This document shows, one piece after another, positions 23,321 to 35,184 of a stretch of 64,000 nt of DNA. A program made the position numbers and the translations under genes. Under the pieces are notes generated by a model, which was not told the origin of the DNA, made no database searches, and saw only the letters and a program-made list of their open reading frames with translations. The first letter of the stretch is position 1. Each line of letters starts with the position of its first letter. The DNA comes from Silene conica (Eukaryota; Streptophyta; Magnoliopsida; Caryophyllales; Caryophyllaceae): the NCBI GenBank assembly GCA_029255685.2, contig CM055312.2, forward strand, positions 23,902,203-23,966,202, in the 5' to 3' direction.

Positions 23321-23876
23321 TTGGAGGCATTCTAAGACATACAAGAAAAAGATGAGTCCCGATTTGAAGTATGGGCACCCATTCGTATTAAGGTCATCAC
23401 CTTTAAACATCAGGTTACTTATGCACTAATATATATTAAAAACGATTCCGACACATGGCTCAGGGATCACATAACCGCATATCATTAGGCATGGCATAAC
23501 TATTAATGTAATACCAACTATCACATATATCCACATTATCATGTACTTGATGTAAAACGACCATATAGTTCTTATATGCATACTCTTTCTTTCATATTCA
23601 TGCCATTCATATAACAGAAGGATTCTCGTATTTCCTTTTCATGCTTTACCACAAATTACCATTACTTCCTATTCTACCCTTTTCGCTCGTATTCACTCTA
23701 GGTACCCGGGTAAAACTGAGAGGGCCTATGGTTTAGTGTGAGGGGGCCCCAAACTCATACTTCCCCTTTAGTGTGCTCCTAACAGTTCTATCCCGGGGTT
23801 CATTTTATTTAGACTCTTCCTACATTCATTGGGTTCATTAGGTTAGGCCTGAGGATCGTTCTCTCTGATACCACTT
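23321..23876 (-). other. Minus-oriented leader and primer site of G
   Basis: Reverse complement of the A-type leader: TGGTATCAGAGAG at 23861-23873 (read on the minus strand), then CGATCCTCAGGCC and the untranslated stretch, ending at ATGCCTCC of gag (ATG at 23328-23330). The junction with the plus-oriented LTR head at about 23320 is a breakpoint. Confidence 0.8.
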
Positions 23877-25382
23877 TGTAACACCCCCATTTATTTAGAG
23901 GCCTGATCTAGGACTCCCCAAATAATCAAGGGTGTTACAATCTCGGATAACCGAGGTAGTAGATAACAAATCGAAGAAACACAATACTTTATTAAGTAGT
24001 TTAAATGTTTACACTGAAAGTCTCAGGGAATTACAACTGAAAAGTCTTACAAAAACAAACAACTGTCTACGCTAGGTGAAAGACTAGACATCGTGAGGTA
24101 GCACTAGCTAGGTTTGGTTCGTAGTCTCTCCTCCCTTCCGGCTCCCAAGAGTCTAAGACCTGTCATTCTGCTCCCCAATAAATTGGATCAACACAGACAC
24201 AAACAACAACAAACAGGGTCAACACGAGGTTGAGTAGGTAATATAATCGCAACATGAAATAACACAATAAACAATTCCTCCAACTCCTCCACCATTTCAC
24301 CACCACAACTCCACCACACCACACCTCCCATGGCCATAGCACAAGTCCCTTATCACAAGACCCATATCACAAGACCTATTCAAAAATCCCGTTCTCCACG
24401 ATAATCAATAATCATCAATCACCACTAGTACAGAAAGTGCATTTGGCAACGGTCAAATAGTACTTTTGGCAACGGTTCTTCGACCGTTGTAAATCGGGGC
24501 GTTGCAATAAACAGTCACCTACGGCAACGGTTCTTAGCCGTTGCCAAAAGTCGTTTTTGGCAACGGTTGCTATTAATAACCGTTGCCAAAAGTAACATTT
24601 AGCAACGGTCACTTAGAACAACCGTTGCCTTATGTATGCTAAAGGCAACGGTTACTACTAACAACCGTTGCCAAAAGCAACATTTAGCAACGGTTTCTAT
24701 TATTAATAACCGTAGCTGTAAGTGATATATATATTTTTTTTTTTAAATACGCCCGGGTGTTTTAAATGTAGTAACCGTATATAAAATATGCCAGGTACGT
24801 AGCCATAAGTTAGAACTGAAAAGCAATAATATATTATATTATCTATTCATAATGTTGCGTACATACAATTTCAAAATAAAGTACCATACAATAACTAAAG
24901 AACTAATAACTACTACTTGTTTCATTACTATTATATCCACTAGATACGATTTCAAAACAAAATGAATAACGATTTTTATACCAAAATCTAGTAAATTAAT
25001 TACTAATTTAAAGAAGATTATCCATAAAGTAAGTAGCCCATAAGTCTCGAACCTCGTCGACCTCTTCAATTGTATATGCATCTTTCGATCCAAACCACTA
25101 CAAAAAAGAAATCAAAGTCGGTCTATATATTAAACAAACTGGTGCAGTATTGGCAGCAGGAGTAGTAACAGATGTACAGTGGCATCAATTTAGTACTCGG
25201 TACTGTGCAGTAGTAATGGCAGGAAAAACAGAATGAAGAGGGCAGTAGCATAAGTTGTAGAATAGCAGTGGGTCCAGTAACATTAATAGTAGGAATGGGG
25301 GAAAATGCAATGAGCAGAAATGGTGTACCACACAACAACAATTCGAAATAACAACAAACCCATGTACCAACACAAAAAATGT

Positions 25383-25946
25383 ATTCTGATTCAAAAATAT
25401 TTTACCCTCTTCCATCCTCTCAATTAACTCACAAGCCTTATCGATTTCACCCGACTTACTAAACGAAACTGCTAAGATTGACAACACATGAGCATCAACC
25501 CAACCCTTTCCATGCATTTCGTTGAAAACCATGAAAGCCTTCTCAAACTCCCTAGCAGTGCAGTAAACCGCCAGAAGTGGAGTAAATGTATACTTGTCAA
25601 CCACCAACCGGAGACCACGCATTTCCTGCAACCTCTTCTCAGCTAAATCACTCAAACTGGACTTAGCTATGGCCTCTAGCAGACAATTGTAGCTATGATT
25701 ATTAGGACTACAAAGACCCTTCTCTCTAACTCGATCGAACAGCTCATTCGCCTCATGTACCAACCCCATACTACCTAAACACCTAATCAAAAACCCTAAT
25801 GCACCAGGACTCATAACACAAGAAGAATTCACAACATCAGAGACTAAACTTTTCATTGTGTCATTTCGTCGAGCACCTGATAGAATTGAAGCCATAGCAT
25901 TATAAGTATAACAATTATAAAGTATCCATTTTGCGATTTTGCCCAA
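25383..25946 (-). pseudogene. Captured pentatricopeptide-repeat (PPR) gene fragment
   Basis: About 188 codons open on the minus strand encode helical 35-residue-type repeats: YTYNAMASILSGARR, SPGALGFLIRCLGSMGLV, NHSYNCLLEAIAKSSLSD, DKYTFTPLLAVYCTAREFEKA and DAHVLSILAVSFSKSGEIDKA. P-class PPR proteins bind RNA in mitochondria or plastids. By memory the text resembles the Arabidopsis At5g08310 type; this was not searched. After VLVHGFV the frame runs into unrelated sequence. It lacks the usual N-terminal targeting part and most repeats, and it lies inside a CACTA, so it is a transduplicated gene fragment. The reading frame is uninterrupted over the fragment. Confidence 0.75.
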
Positions 25947-26094
25947 GTGTATACGAATCTGCTAAACTTCAAGCGTATACTATCGCGATACTAAGGCATA
26001 TCACATATTCACATATTCACATATGAGAGGGATGTACTCATGTCGAACTAGACAACCTTGAATTCAATTACCAGTTTCAGCATATTCGAAATAA

Positions 26095-26226
26095 TCATAC
26101 AACACTTTTTTGAATGGCGTAAAATACCTTCTTACGATCTTTAATGTTCTGATAGTCTCTCACTATATCTAACATGTACCGCATCACGTAGTAGCCACAC
26201 TCTGTGCTTCCAGTTTGTTGATGACA
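26095..26226 (-). pseudogene. Ulp1-like cysteine protease (C48) C-terminal fragment
   Basis: On the minus strand a short frame ending with TGA at 26095-26097 reads HQQTGSTECGYYVMRYMLDI followed by a basic segment (NIKDRKKVF). The Q-x3-TECGYYV pattern holds the catalytic Gln and Cys region of Ulp1/SENP-type SUMO proteases. Ulp1-like domains are often carried by plant CACTA and MULE elements. The His and Asp parts of the site are absent, so it is not functional. Confidence 0.65.
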
Positions 26227-28229
26227 CTACACACATTTACAAAAATTAAACAAAACCATGCATCAGTAATAAGTAAAATCAGTGTATGTATGTGAAATCG
26301 ACCTAATATAAGAAAATTACGAAAAACGCTAATATTTCAATGAAATTAAAGTGTACGTCTTACAACAATGTTACTCCATTTCATTGACAAGCCAGATTTT
26401 AATGTGGAACCAGCAAAAACCAGAAATTTTACTATACCGTTACTAGACTAGTTACCACAGTAGAAAGCAAAAACCCCATCCCAAAACAATTCTTCAATAT
26501 GATGATAAATATCCTTCAATTGTAAAATCTCAATCAAACTCAAAACAATATTATATCATTCCTACTCAATACAATACAATCATTGTCTAATAAAAAATAA
26601 AAGAAAAACTTTAGACGAAAACTTAGTAGAAGAAAGTACTCTAGAGCTCTTAAATCAATCAGAACGACGGTCTTAAATCTTCAGTAAGGTACCGGAGTTG
26701 AAATTGAGCAAACAATATGACCATAACGCTAAAAAAAATGGTGGTAAGTGTTTATTTCTAGACAATAAACCCTGAAGTAATGAAGCAGCTGAAAAAGAGG
26801 AGAGACTATGAAGTATGAATAAAGTCAAGAAGAAAGCAACAACTCTGGAGGGGGTTTTGCAGGATCAGTGGACAAACGAAAAAGAAGGGCATAGCTTAGC
26901 TAAATGAATGAAATCATCAAATATTATACATCAACATAACCAGAAGAAAAAGAGGTGAGTGAATTAATTAGTTAACAATTACATATAAATATAGCTACTG
27001 AAATTGTCTAACATGAAATTGTCTAACATGAAAATAGCTCTCGGTTTGAAGGTTGGTTGCATATTTGAACAAATTAACAATCAATTACGTATAAATATAC
27101 ATCAACATAACCAGAACCAGAAATACCCATCAATTACATTAATAATCAATTACAAATAAGCCGAATTAAACTTACCCTAAATCAAATTAAGCAAAGAATT
27201 CAATAATATACCAAATTAAGCAAAAAAAATACCTGATGAATGAAATTGATGAACTTGATGAACGAAAAGAGAGCGAAATTGAAATTGCTGTAAAAGAGAG
27301 CGAAATTGATGAACGAAATTGACGAACTTGATGAATGAAATTGATGAACTTGATGAAATAGATGAACGAAATTAATAAAACTGACGAACGAAAACGATAT
27401 TGACGAGGGAATTGATATTTAGGAGTATTTTTGATATTGAGGATGGAGTACAGTACGTCAATTTAGGAGTATTATTTTAGGAGAGTGTTGTTATTTAGGA
27501 GTAGGAGTAGTTTTAATTTATTTAATTAATATTTTTAGTATAACTTTTTGGAATATGAATAATATAATTTATAATTTTAGGTAATATTGTATATGGCTCG
27601 CAAATTTTCAGTTTTGCGCCAAGTTTTAGCTCAAGAAATGGCAACGGTCATTACAAAACCGTTGCCTTAAGTGTGTATAAACAACACATATGGCAACGGT
27701 TCCTGAGTGGACCGTTGCCGTATGAGTTTTTTCTCTATCTATGGCAACGGTTGTTGTTAACAACCGTTGCCTTTTCTAATTGGCAACGGTTATTTTTAAC
27801 GACCGTTGCCATTTGTCCATGCCTAAAGTCATTTCTGTACTAGTGCACATTGTAACATGAATAAGTATATCAACCAAAATAATGAGTGTTCTCATGTAAG
27901 ATCGTAATTACAACATAGATATTCCCCTACCTCGAAACTGCAGAAGAAAATGGCAAATGAGCAACTGCTCCTAAAAGTGTTCCACGCGAAAACTTCCACC
28001 TAAACATATATTATTTAATTAATAAACTCCCTAATTCTCGTAACATACGTACACATTCTATTTATAGAAACTTCCTATATTTAGAAAGCTTCCCAACAAA
28101 CGAGGTTACCCAAAATAACAACTTTTTAAATATAGTAACTTCTAAAAATAGTAACTTCCAAAAATAGTAACTTCTTAAAAATATCTTTCCGAAAACACAA
28201 AACACACTAAACACTAACAATTAAATATC

Positions 28230-28267
<38 letters not shown>

Positions 28268-28450
28268 TAATAATAATAATAATAATAAACACACTAAGAC
28301 ACACGACTTCAACCTCCACCATCCGCGACCAAACAGCCCTCACGCCTCCTTTGCCACACCGCTACTACCACCATAACCCGTCCTGACCTGCACCCTACAC
28401 CACCTGCTACCACCATGACCTCCACCGGCCACTTCGACTCCCTCCGCCAT

Positions 28451-30066
28451 TGATGCGTGTCTTTTTTATGATGTTTTTCATCTATTTTTACACGCATTTG
28501 GTCGCTCATTTACTATGTTTTAGCCCTTATTTCCCAAAAATCATTTAGTTTCGTATTTTTATGCACTTTTGCAGATTTATGCGGAAAAGGGACGATTTAG
28601 CACTAAATTTAGGTCCTCGAGTCTTCTACATAATTGAGGAACGAAGAAAAGTCAACTGGAGTCCGTATGTAAGTACCAAGAGTCAAATCAAGAAGAAAAC
28701 CGGAGATTTTCTATGCGGATACGGTCGACCGAGCTATTATATGGGTCGACCGACCAGGCCTGATTTTTATGAAGTCCGAAAATCTTGAGGAAAGCCCAGA
28801 ATTTGCTTAAGCCCGTAAAAGAGGTCGACCGACCCACCAAAGAGGTCGACCGACCTCAGCGAAGCCCAGGAACGTTTTTTCGGAAAGTAATTAGAAGTAG
28901 GAGTCTTTAGGAAACTCTAATTTTCTGCCCTATATAAGCTAATCTTGCAATTAGGGTTTAGAGGCAGAGTTTTAGATTCAGTTTTCTATTCAGTTCTTAA
29001 TCTAGTTTTCTGTCATAGAATTACAATCAAGTTCTTAGTTTTAATCTTTCAATTATATTCAAACACTCTTCTTTAGTTTTGTTCTTTGTTCATCAATCCT
29101 TCCACGATAATCAATAAAGCTTGTTCTTTTCTGCCCTAATCCATATTACGGTAACTCTTCTTTCAATTTCAGTTTATCAATTGTTCTTGTCTTAGAATTA
29201 TTAGTATCCGGTTTAAGTTAGAATCCCAAAACCTTTATTGTTATGGCATGCTTAGATTAATGTTCATCATGAATTCCGTTTTTATTAATGTTATGTTTAT
29301 TATTTTAATTTCCATGAGTAGCTAAATTTCATATGTTAGGATGTAGGGGATGAATATGCATAGGTAACGTAAATTCCGAGACCGACCTGTAGCAGGGCCG
29401 TGGTCGGCCGACTCACATAATGGGTCGGTCGACCAAGGCGGTGGTCGGCCGACTGGAGTAGCCGGTCGGTCGACCCACTCGCGTATGAATTCTGTTTCGT
29501 CTTTCTTTGTTGACTATAATACCCTACAATGAGACTGAAAGGAGACTTGTAGGATGTTAGTAAGGACCTACCCAAGATTGAGAGATACGGGAAGGGCATT
29601 GGTTTACACCTTAAGACGGCTAGGTTACTTAAGACTGAAAGGTATGTGACCTAGAATTTAGGAATCACCCTTATTGTTGACACCCAATATTTGTGAGACC
29701 TAGGAACTAATAGCATAGGCCGAAAGGAGCTATTAGGTACCATAGACCGAAAGGATATGTTACACCCCTTACGCGACTGCAATACATGTTGACCTTAGGA
29801 TTTATATTACCTTAGCTATTTATTACCCCAAACATCCTAGCATCCCTTTTAGTATATTTTATTCTCATCTTTATTTCTTGTTTTATTTTAAATCTTTGCT
29901 TAGACTTAGTAATCAACAAACAAACCCCCAAATTTGTTACCTTTAAACATTAACACCAAACAATAAACATTCCCCACCTCTCTGTGGTTCGACCCTGACT
30001 TTCACTATCTATTGTTAAAGTTAGGAATTATAAATTTATCTTTGGTACCCTCAACGACGGGCATCA
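28451..30066 (+). mobile_element. Solo LTR D (1616 bp), TSD GCCAT
   Basis: Begins TGATGCGTGTC and ends GACGGGCATCA; GCCAT flanks it at 28446-28450 and 30067-30071. TATATAAG at about 28932 supports the plus orientation. It contains GGTCGACCGACC-type palindromes upstream of the TATA (28724-28856) and again downstream (29380-29482). A GGTTCGACCCTGAC motif lies near the 3' end. No internal domain is present, so it arose by LTR-LTR recombination. The parent family is not identified. Confidence 0.85.
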
Positions 30067-30218
30067 GCCATGATGAACCAGGGCCTCAAACAGGCCTGGT
30101 TCACCACCGAACCTTCTGACCCGACCAAAACAGCAACCCGTCGACACCCTCACAGACCTTGACACCCATCGACTCCGACACCCAACACCAGCCCTAACAC
30201 GACCTTAGCAGACACGAT

Positions 30219-30259
30219 GGTAACACCGTATTGATCTCCCCCGAGTCAGCGGTGTTACC
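30219..30259 (-). promoter_or_regulatory. Conserved hairpin in the LTR of G, covariant form
   Basis: Arms GGTAACACCG and CGGTGTTACC, loop 21 nt with the conserved TGACTCGGGGGAG core (minus strand). Compared with A (GGTACCACCG/CGGTGGTACC) both arms changed at the same pair, so pairing is kept. Confidence 0.6.
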
Positions 30260-31150
30260 ACTCCCAAAACCTCTTGTACACGAGTCAACCCAGAACAGTA
30301 ACCAACAAACCAAACACCTCCCTGACAACCCCTTTTTAACCCCTCAAACCACCACGACCAGCCACCCTTAATCACCGCGACTTCCACTCCTGACACCCCA
30401 CCACTACGACCTGTATGTCCACGCAAGGACTCAAAAAAAATAACGACACCCAGACCACACTAAACACGCCTAAGAGAAACGCTACTGGATTCCTGTAAAA
30501 CACGACTCTGCAACCCCTTCCAGACACCAGGTTAAACACCTTCGATGACTGTCTCCGACAACCCACGACTCCCAAAAGATGGTTCTCATAAAATGACTAT
30601 ATAACGTAGTGTAAAATTATGCAAAGACAATGGAACCAAAACGTGTTGTACCTGGTTAAACACAGGTGACGAAACTATAAACTACACAGTAAAAAGTAAC
30701 GGTTGTGATGGGCATACCAGGTTCACGGTCAGATCGAGCCACCTTAGGCTAGTGCACGACCACCAAGAGCGGCTCCTTAGTCTCCTATGATGTGACGGCT
30801 AGGGTTTGGTGTTTTTTTCAATTTGATTGTGTAGGGTTTAGGGTAAGGAAAACCCCATGTATATATGGCGGCAGGACCATACTCTTGGTGGTTGCTCATA
30901 AAACCCGTCATGGGCTGGTCTCTTTAGCACGCAAAACGAGGCCCAAGATGGGTCTCTAAAGGTCATAGGATCGAATGCCCTTGGCAACACAAACCCCTAA
31001 CTTGATCAAAATATCATAATTCGGTTTAAACCCAAAATAGATGTCGTAACTAAATGTTCGATGCACTTAAATTATTCGAAAGCCCACCATTTTATTTAAC
31101 GAATAACCCGTCACCATTAAATATTTTGGATAATAAAACGGGTTATTACA

Positions 31151-32152
31151 TCAGTATAATACCGTTAGAGTATTAATAGGATTGGAAGATTGTTAAATTC
31201 ATACAACTATGTCTTGAACTAATTATTTTTAATAGAATCACATGAAATTAATGTCTTGGAAATTCATACCTTTTAAGATAGTACTGCATATGTGTTAAGG
31301 GAGAAGGTGAAGGACTATGAAGTGGGTAGTAGTTATATATCTATGTATATAATCACAGTAGAGTGCAATATTAGTTAAAGCCCATGCCGTATCATGTAGA
31401 GTAGACTTGGATTTGTAGGTATACTGTTCATATCAAACTGGGTGTACTTGTCTACAATAGTACACAATAGGGGTATGGTGTAAAGATTTAATATGAAGAT
31501 TGTGGTATGTCTGCGTGATTGTCAATCTGAAGTTTGAAAAGTTTACATTATGATAGATACAATATTTCACATTGGATGCCTATTCGATATTTTAAAGCGG
31601 ATATAAATAGAAAGAACATGGAACGTCTATTTCTGTAACTCAGAGACCGTTTTCAAGCTTCGTAAATAACTGTTGTTTGGCCTGAAATCATGTGCTTACA
31701 CAATTGTATTGTTCTGTAACGATAAAGATTATACCATTTCTAAATCGCTTTGTTTTGGGTGCAAACTGTTTAGTCAGATTTCCAAGGATATCTAATTTAA
31801 GTATGCAAGGGTAGACCTCAAGTAGCTGGAATCATCGTCGCTGCACAAAACGTGATAGTAGGCAAATAACACCTACAAACGAAATTTTGTTATGTTTTCC
31901 AATCTCGTCATATAACATGCATACTATTTTTGAGCTTTATTAGGCCAGCTCCGACATTCAAACATTAGAGGCAGTCCAGAATAAACAAATTATATAACAA
32001 ATTTGACGGTATCCTAAGCAGCAGCACATCTGTCGTCTGTGGTGTAATTCACCCAAATTAACATTTTATGTACTTGATAAATGGGTTTGGTACACAAATA
32101 AATTAAAAACGACAAGTAATTACATAAACGATGTGTAACCCATTTGTACAAT
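31151..32152 (-). mobile_element. Helitron remnant between helicase and RPA gene
   Basis: Starts with the TSD TCAGT of G and runs to the helicase stop. It is AT-rich and represents the spacer downstream of Rep/helicase and upstream of the RPA-like gene. No gene was recognised in this kilobase. Confidence 0.6.
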
Positions 32153-32716
32153 CTATATAATACCTGCGAGCCTCAGGACTTCGAACGATACCAGGTTCCT
32201 GATAGAATTTTTCGATGTCCCTGAGTTGCTACTTGCTGCAACAGACACTTTCTTAGATTCCCTCACTCGTGACAATGCAACATACAGTTGTCCTGGCGAG
32301 AAGCAAGGCTGAGGAAGGTATACAACAACTCTATCTAAAGTCTGACCTTGTGACTTATTGATGGTCATTGCAAAAATGAGCTTTATTGGGAACTGATTCC
32401 GCTGGAACTGAAATGGATAATTTGAAGTGCTGGATGGATGCATCTTTATCCAAGGTATAAACACATGTTGGCCATTATAATGACCATTAGTTACGATGCA
32501 TTCGATCATATTTGGGGTAAAATCTTCACATATTAGTCTTGTACCATTGCAAAGACCCGCAGATGGGAGAAGATTTATCAACAAAATAACCGGAGCATTT
32601 TTCTTTAATACTAACTCATACGGGCTCATGCTACCAGGACAAAGCGTGTTTATAAATTCTGAAGGGTATATATTGCAGTTTTCTGTTAACATTGAGTCGA
32701 ATCCCTTATACACGAC
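32153..32716 (-). pseudogene. Helitron helicase C-terminus (3' part of split Rep/helicase gene)
   Basis: The last 187 codons of a Pif1-like Helitron helicase: KKNAPVILLINLLPSAGLCNG, the MTINKSQGQTLDRVVVYLP motif and LYVALSRVRESKKV (motifs V/VI of superfamily 1B helicases), ending with a stop at 32153-32155. The upstream part lies at 37927 and beyond, behind element F. The first 282 bp (32435-32716) are duplicated on the other side of F. Helicase unwinds DNA during rolling-circle transposition. Confidence 0.9.
32435..32716 (-). repeat. 282-bp helicase duplication, left copy
   Basis: Matches 37927-38208 with a single difference noticed (CGATCAT here, CGTTCAT there). The two copies directly flank element F on both sides. 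Confidence 0.9.
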
Positions 32717-33112
32717 TGTAACACCCCCATTTATTTAAGGGCCTGTACTAGGACTCCTCAGATAAATAAAGGTATTACCATCCCGGTTTCCCGAGGCAGT
32801 AGATACAAAGGAAGATAAACAGTACTTTAAATAGAAAATTAACTCAAGTCATGTTCTTACAACCGTATCAAAAGGTCTTAACAACATAAATAAAATACAA
32901 CTCGTACTAAACTGACTAAGGTGGTCTAGACATCTAATCTGGTCCGGATCCAAGCTCTTCCTCCCATAGCTCCCCCTTAGTCTCAGCCACCTGTCAATCT
33001 GCTCCCCAATAATTGGTTCATCACAGGTGATCACGAATACACAGGGTCAACCACGAGGTTGAGTAGAGAAAACTGTAAATAAACCACGTTACTATAAATT
33101 GAAAGTTGAACT

Positions 33113-33250
33113 TCTCCACTCCGAATCACAGACCCTTTTTCTCCGCACCAATCACAGACCCTTTATCTCCGCACCAAACACAGACCCTTTATCTCCGCAC
33201 CAAACACAGACCCTTTATCTCCGCACCAAACACAGACCCTTTATCTTCGC
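33113..33250 (-). repeat. Minisatellite in the F LTR
   Basis: Five copies of a roughly 26-bp unit (CAGACCC-TTTATCTCCGCACCAA) at the LTR position that holds GTTGGATCGGTGCGGAG repeats in element A. The partial LTR has the same array at 36058-36195. Confidence 0.85.
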
Positions 33251-34103
33251 ACCATATCATATCACAGAATTATATATCACAATATACCAATCATATAACA
33301 TTATAGACGAACATGATTAATATCAACCAATAAACAGATTACACATCTCATATACATAGTATTCCCCTACCTCGTAATTGCAGAAGAAAATGGCAAAATG
33401 CACAACTGTTCTCAAAAGTGCTCCACACGAAAACTTCCACCTAAAAGTATATTATTTAATTAATAAACTCCCTAATTCTCGTAATACATGTACACATTCT
33501 ATTTATAGAAGCTTCCTATATTTAGAAAGTTTCCCAACAACCGAGGTTACCCAAAATACAACTTTATAAATATAGTAACTTCTAAAAATAGTAACTTCCA
33601 AAAATAGATACTTTGGTTTGAAATCCAAATTATTTAAAATGTGCATAAATACCATATCTTGCAATAAATACCAAAATCATATCCCTTAATATACATAAAA
33701 TCTTTACTTAATAATTATAATATTACCATAAATAAATAATATTACCATAAATAAATAATAATAACAATAATAATAAATGTACTAATAATACTAATACCAA
33801 AACTACACCCTACACGACCCAACTCACGACTCACTCACAAAACCACCTCCTAACACCGCCGTTGTCCTACCACGACCGCCAACCACCACGGACCCGCGCA
33901 CCCAGAACCACCAACAACCCCGACGACCATTGGCAACCAGGTCGCCGGCCACCGGTGGGTTGAACCAACCCCAAAACTCGCCTGAAATCCTCACGACAAC
34001 AACTCGGCAGGCCCACAATGCTGCCCCTGCCGACGGCCCACCAGACCGGACCACCACTCACGACTGCCACCTACACACTCCCTGAACACCAGACACCTAA
34101 CCA

Positions 34104-34145
34104 CGGTGGTACCACCGCGTCGACCTCCCCCGAGTCAATGGTGGT
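34104..34145 (-). promoter_or_regulatory. Conserved hairpin in the F LTR
   Basis: CGGTGGTACC at 34104-34113 and a right arm ending GGTACCA near 34150 enclose the conserved core (minus-strand TGACTCGGGGGAG). One position next to the loop is mismatched here; the other F LTR (about 37024-37074) keeps the full pairing. Confidence 0.5.
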
Positions 34146-35184
34146 ACCATCCCCCAACCACACCTGTGCATACATACAACGAAACCAGTACCCGACAGAG
34201 GGAACGAATCCCCCTGTCGACACCACCTCCGTCGCCTGAAACCACCGTACCTTCCACCATGACAGACCCCTGACTACAAACCAACTCCTTGACCCATGAC
34301 CCGTACTAACAAGCGCGAAACCAGACTCAGACCACACCCTAAACATACACAGGCGTGAACACAAATAGAAACACGAACCCAGAATTAACCCCAAACTCGT
34401 AACAACCACCCTTTTTCCGCCACCCTTACCACCAACGACCACCAGAGACTACTCCATATGCAAACACCACGCGACATTCTATAAGATTAAACAAAACGAA
34501 CTAAGACCAAATACGTATAACTCATCGATACTACTATGAAAAGGCACGAATTCACTATAAACAAAAGAACAGTCGACAACCATACCTGAATTCGGGTCAA
34601 AACGACGGTCCTAGGCTGACTCAACAGGCCGGAAAAACCCTCTCTCTCCTTCTATGAAGTGACGGCAGTAGGTTTTGGGTGATGGTGGTGTTTCGAAATA
34701 ACCTAGGGATCTGGTTAGACTCCCTCTTATATGGCGGCTTAGAGTGAAGTGTAGAGTAGGGTTTAGCAAAACAATAAAACGTGGGGTCTCTCTTGGTTTT
34801 TTGCACGCATAACGAGGCCCATGGCCGTGCTGCCATGGGTCCTGGGTTCGAACCCCAACAACTTCACGTTACTAAAATTATGTTAAGGTAGCTAAGTTCC
34901 CTTTTCGAGTCCCATCTAAGACCACAACACCTCGTAAAAACGAGTACGAGCAAGCTTATAAAATGAACGATTTAAGTAAAAGAAACCGAAAATGCGAGGT
35001 ATTACAGTCTTCCCCCCTTAAAAAGAACTTCGTTCCGAAGTTCCACCACACCTAGGTGACGAAACAAACAACCCCAACGAACTTGGAACACAAATATCAC
35101 AAAACAGTCTGCATAAACTTAGCTAAAACACAGAATGTCATATTCCACCCCCCTTAAAGAAAAGTTACGTCCGCGTAACTTACC

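Larger units (their letters stand above)
24423..27845. mobile_element. Non-autonomous CACTA element 1 (3.42 kb), TSD CAC
   Basis: The terminal inverted repeat CACTAGTACAGAAA is at 24423-24436 and its reverse complement TTTCTGTACTAGTG at 27832-27845, flanked by CAC at 24420-24422 and 27846-27848. This is the 3-bp duplication and CACTA end of the CMC/EnSpm superfamily. Subterminal zones (24450-24720 and 27640-27820) are packed with inverted copies of GGCAACGGT/ACCGTTGCC, the probable transposase sites. No transposase is present. It carries a PPR-protein fragment (25383-25946) and a Ulp1-protease fragment (26095-26226). The rest (about 24720-25100 and 26230-27600) is AT-rich with no gene seen. 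Confidence 0.85.
22499..31150 (-). mobile_element. Rearranged Gypsy element G with internal inversion, TSD TCAGT
   Basis: TCAGT flanks the unit at 22494-22498 and 31151-31155. The right side is a minus-strand LTR (31150 to 23877), then primer site and leader (23876 to 23321). The left side is in the opposite orientation: internal 3' end (22499-22603), polypurine tract and the first 717 bp of an LTR (22604-23320). gag and pol are missing except for the gag start (ATGCCTCCAAG, reversed, near 23320-23330). A CACTA and a solo LTR are nested in the right LTR. Confidence 0.8.
23877..31150 (-). repeat. Complete LTR of G (interrupted by CACTA and solo LTR D)
   Basis: Read on the minus strand it starts TGTAATAACCCG (31150) and ends GGGGGTGTTACA (23877). 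Subtracting the two nested insertions and their TSDs leaves about 2.2 kb, the size of the A and F LTRs. It includes the conserved hairpin (30219-30259) and an AAT microsatellite (about 28230-28290). Confidence 0.8.
32717..35006 (-). repeat. 3' LTR of Gypsy F (2290 bp)
   Basis: On the minus strand it runs from TGTAATACCTCGC (35006) to GGGGGTGTTACA (32717). It contains the CCGCCATATAAG TATA region (about 34727-34738), a hairpin (34104-34145, one mismatch next to the loop) and a minisatellite (33113-33250). Confidence 0.85.

Noticed and set aside
28561..28788. 75-codon ORF in solo LTR D
   Set aside because: It spans palindromic LTR repeats, has no known motif and is upstream of the LTR TATA box; a chance frame.
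33824..34442. GC-rich ORFs in the F LTR
   Set aside because: Their sequence tracks the LTR R/U5 region in all copies and includes the hairpin; no protein signature.
34838..34856. tRNA-like B-box GGGTTCGAACCCC in the F LTR
   Set aside because: There is no A-box at tRNA distance and no cloverleaf; the position equals a variable TCGA-containing stretch in other LTRs.
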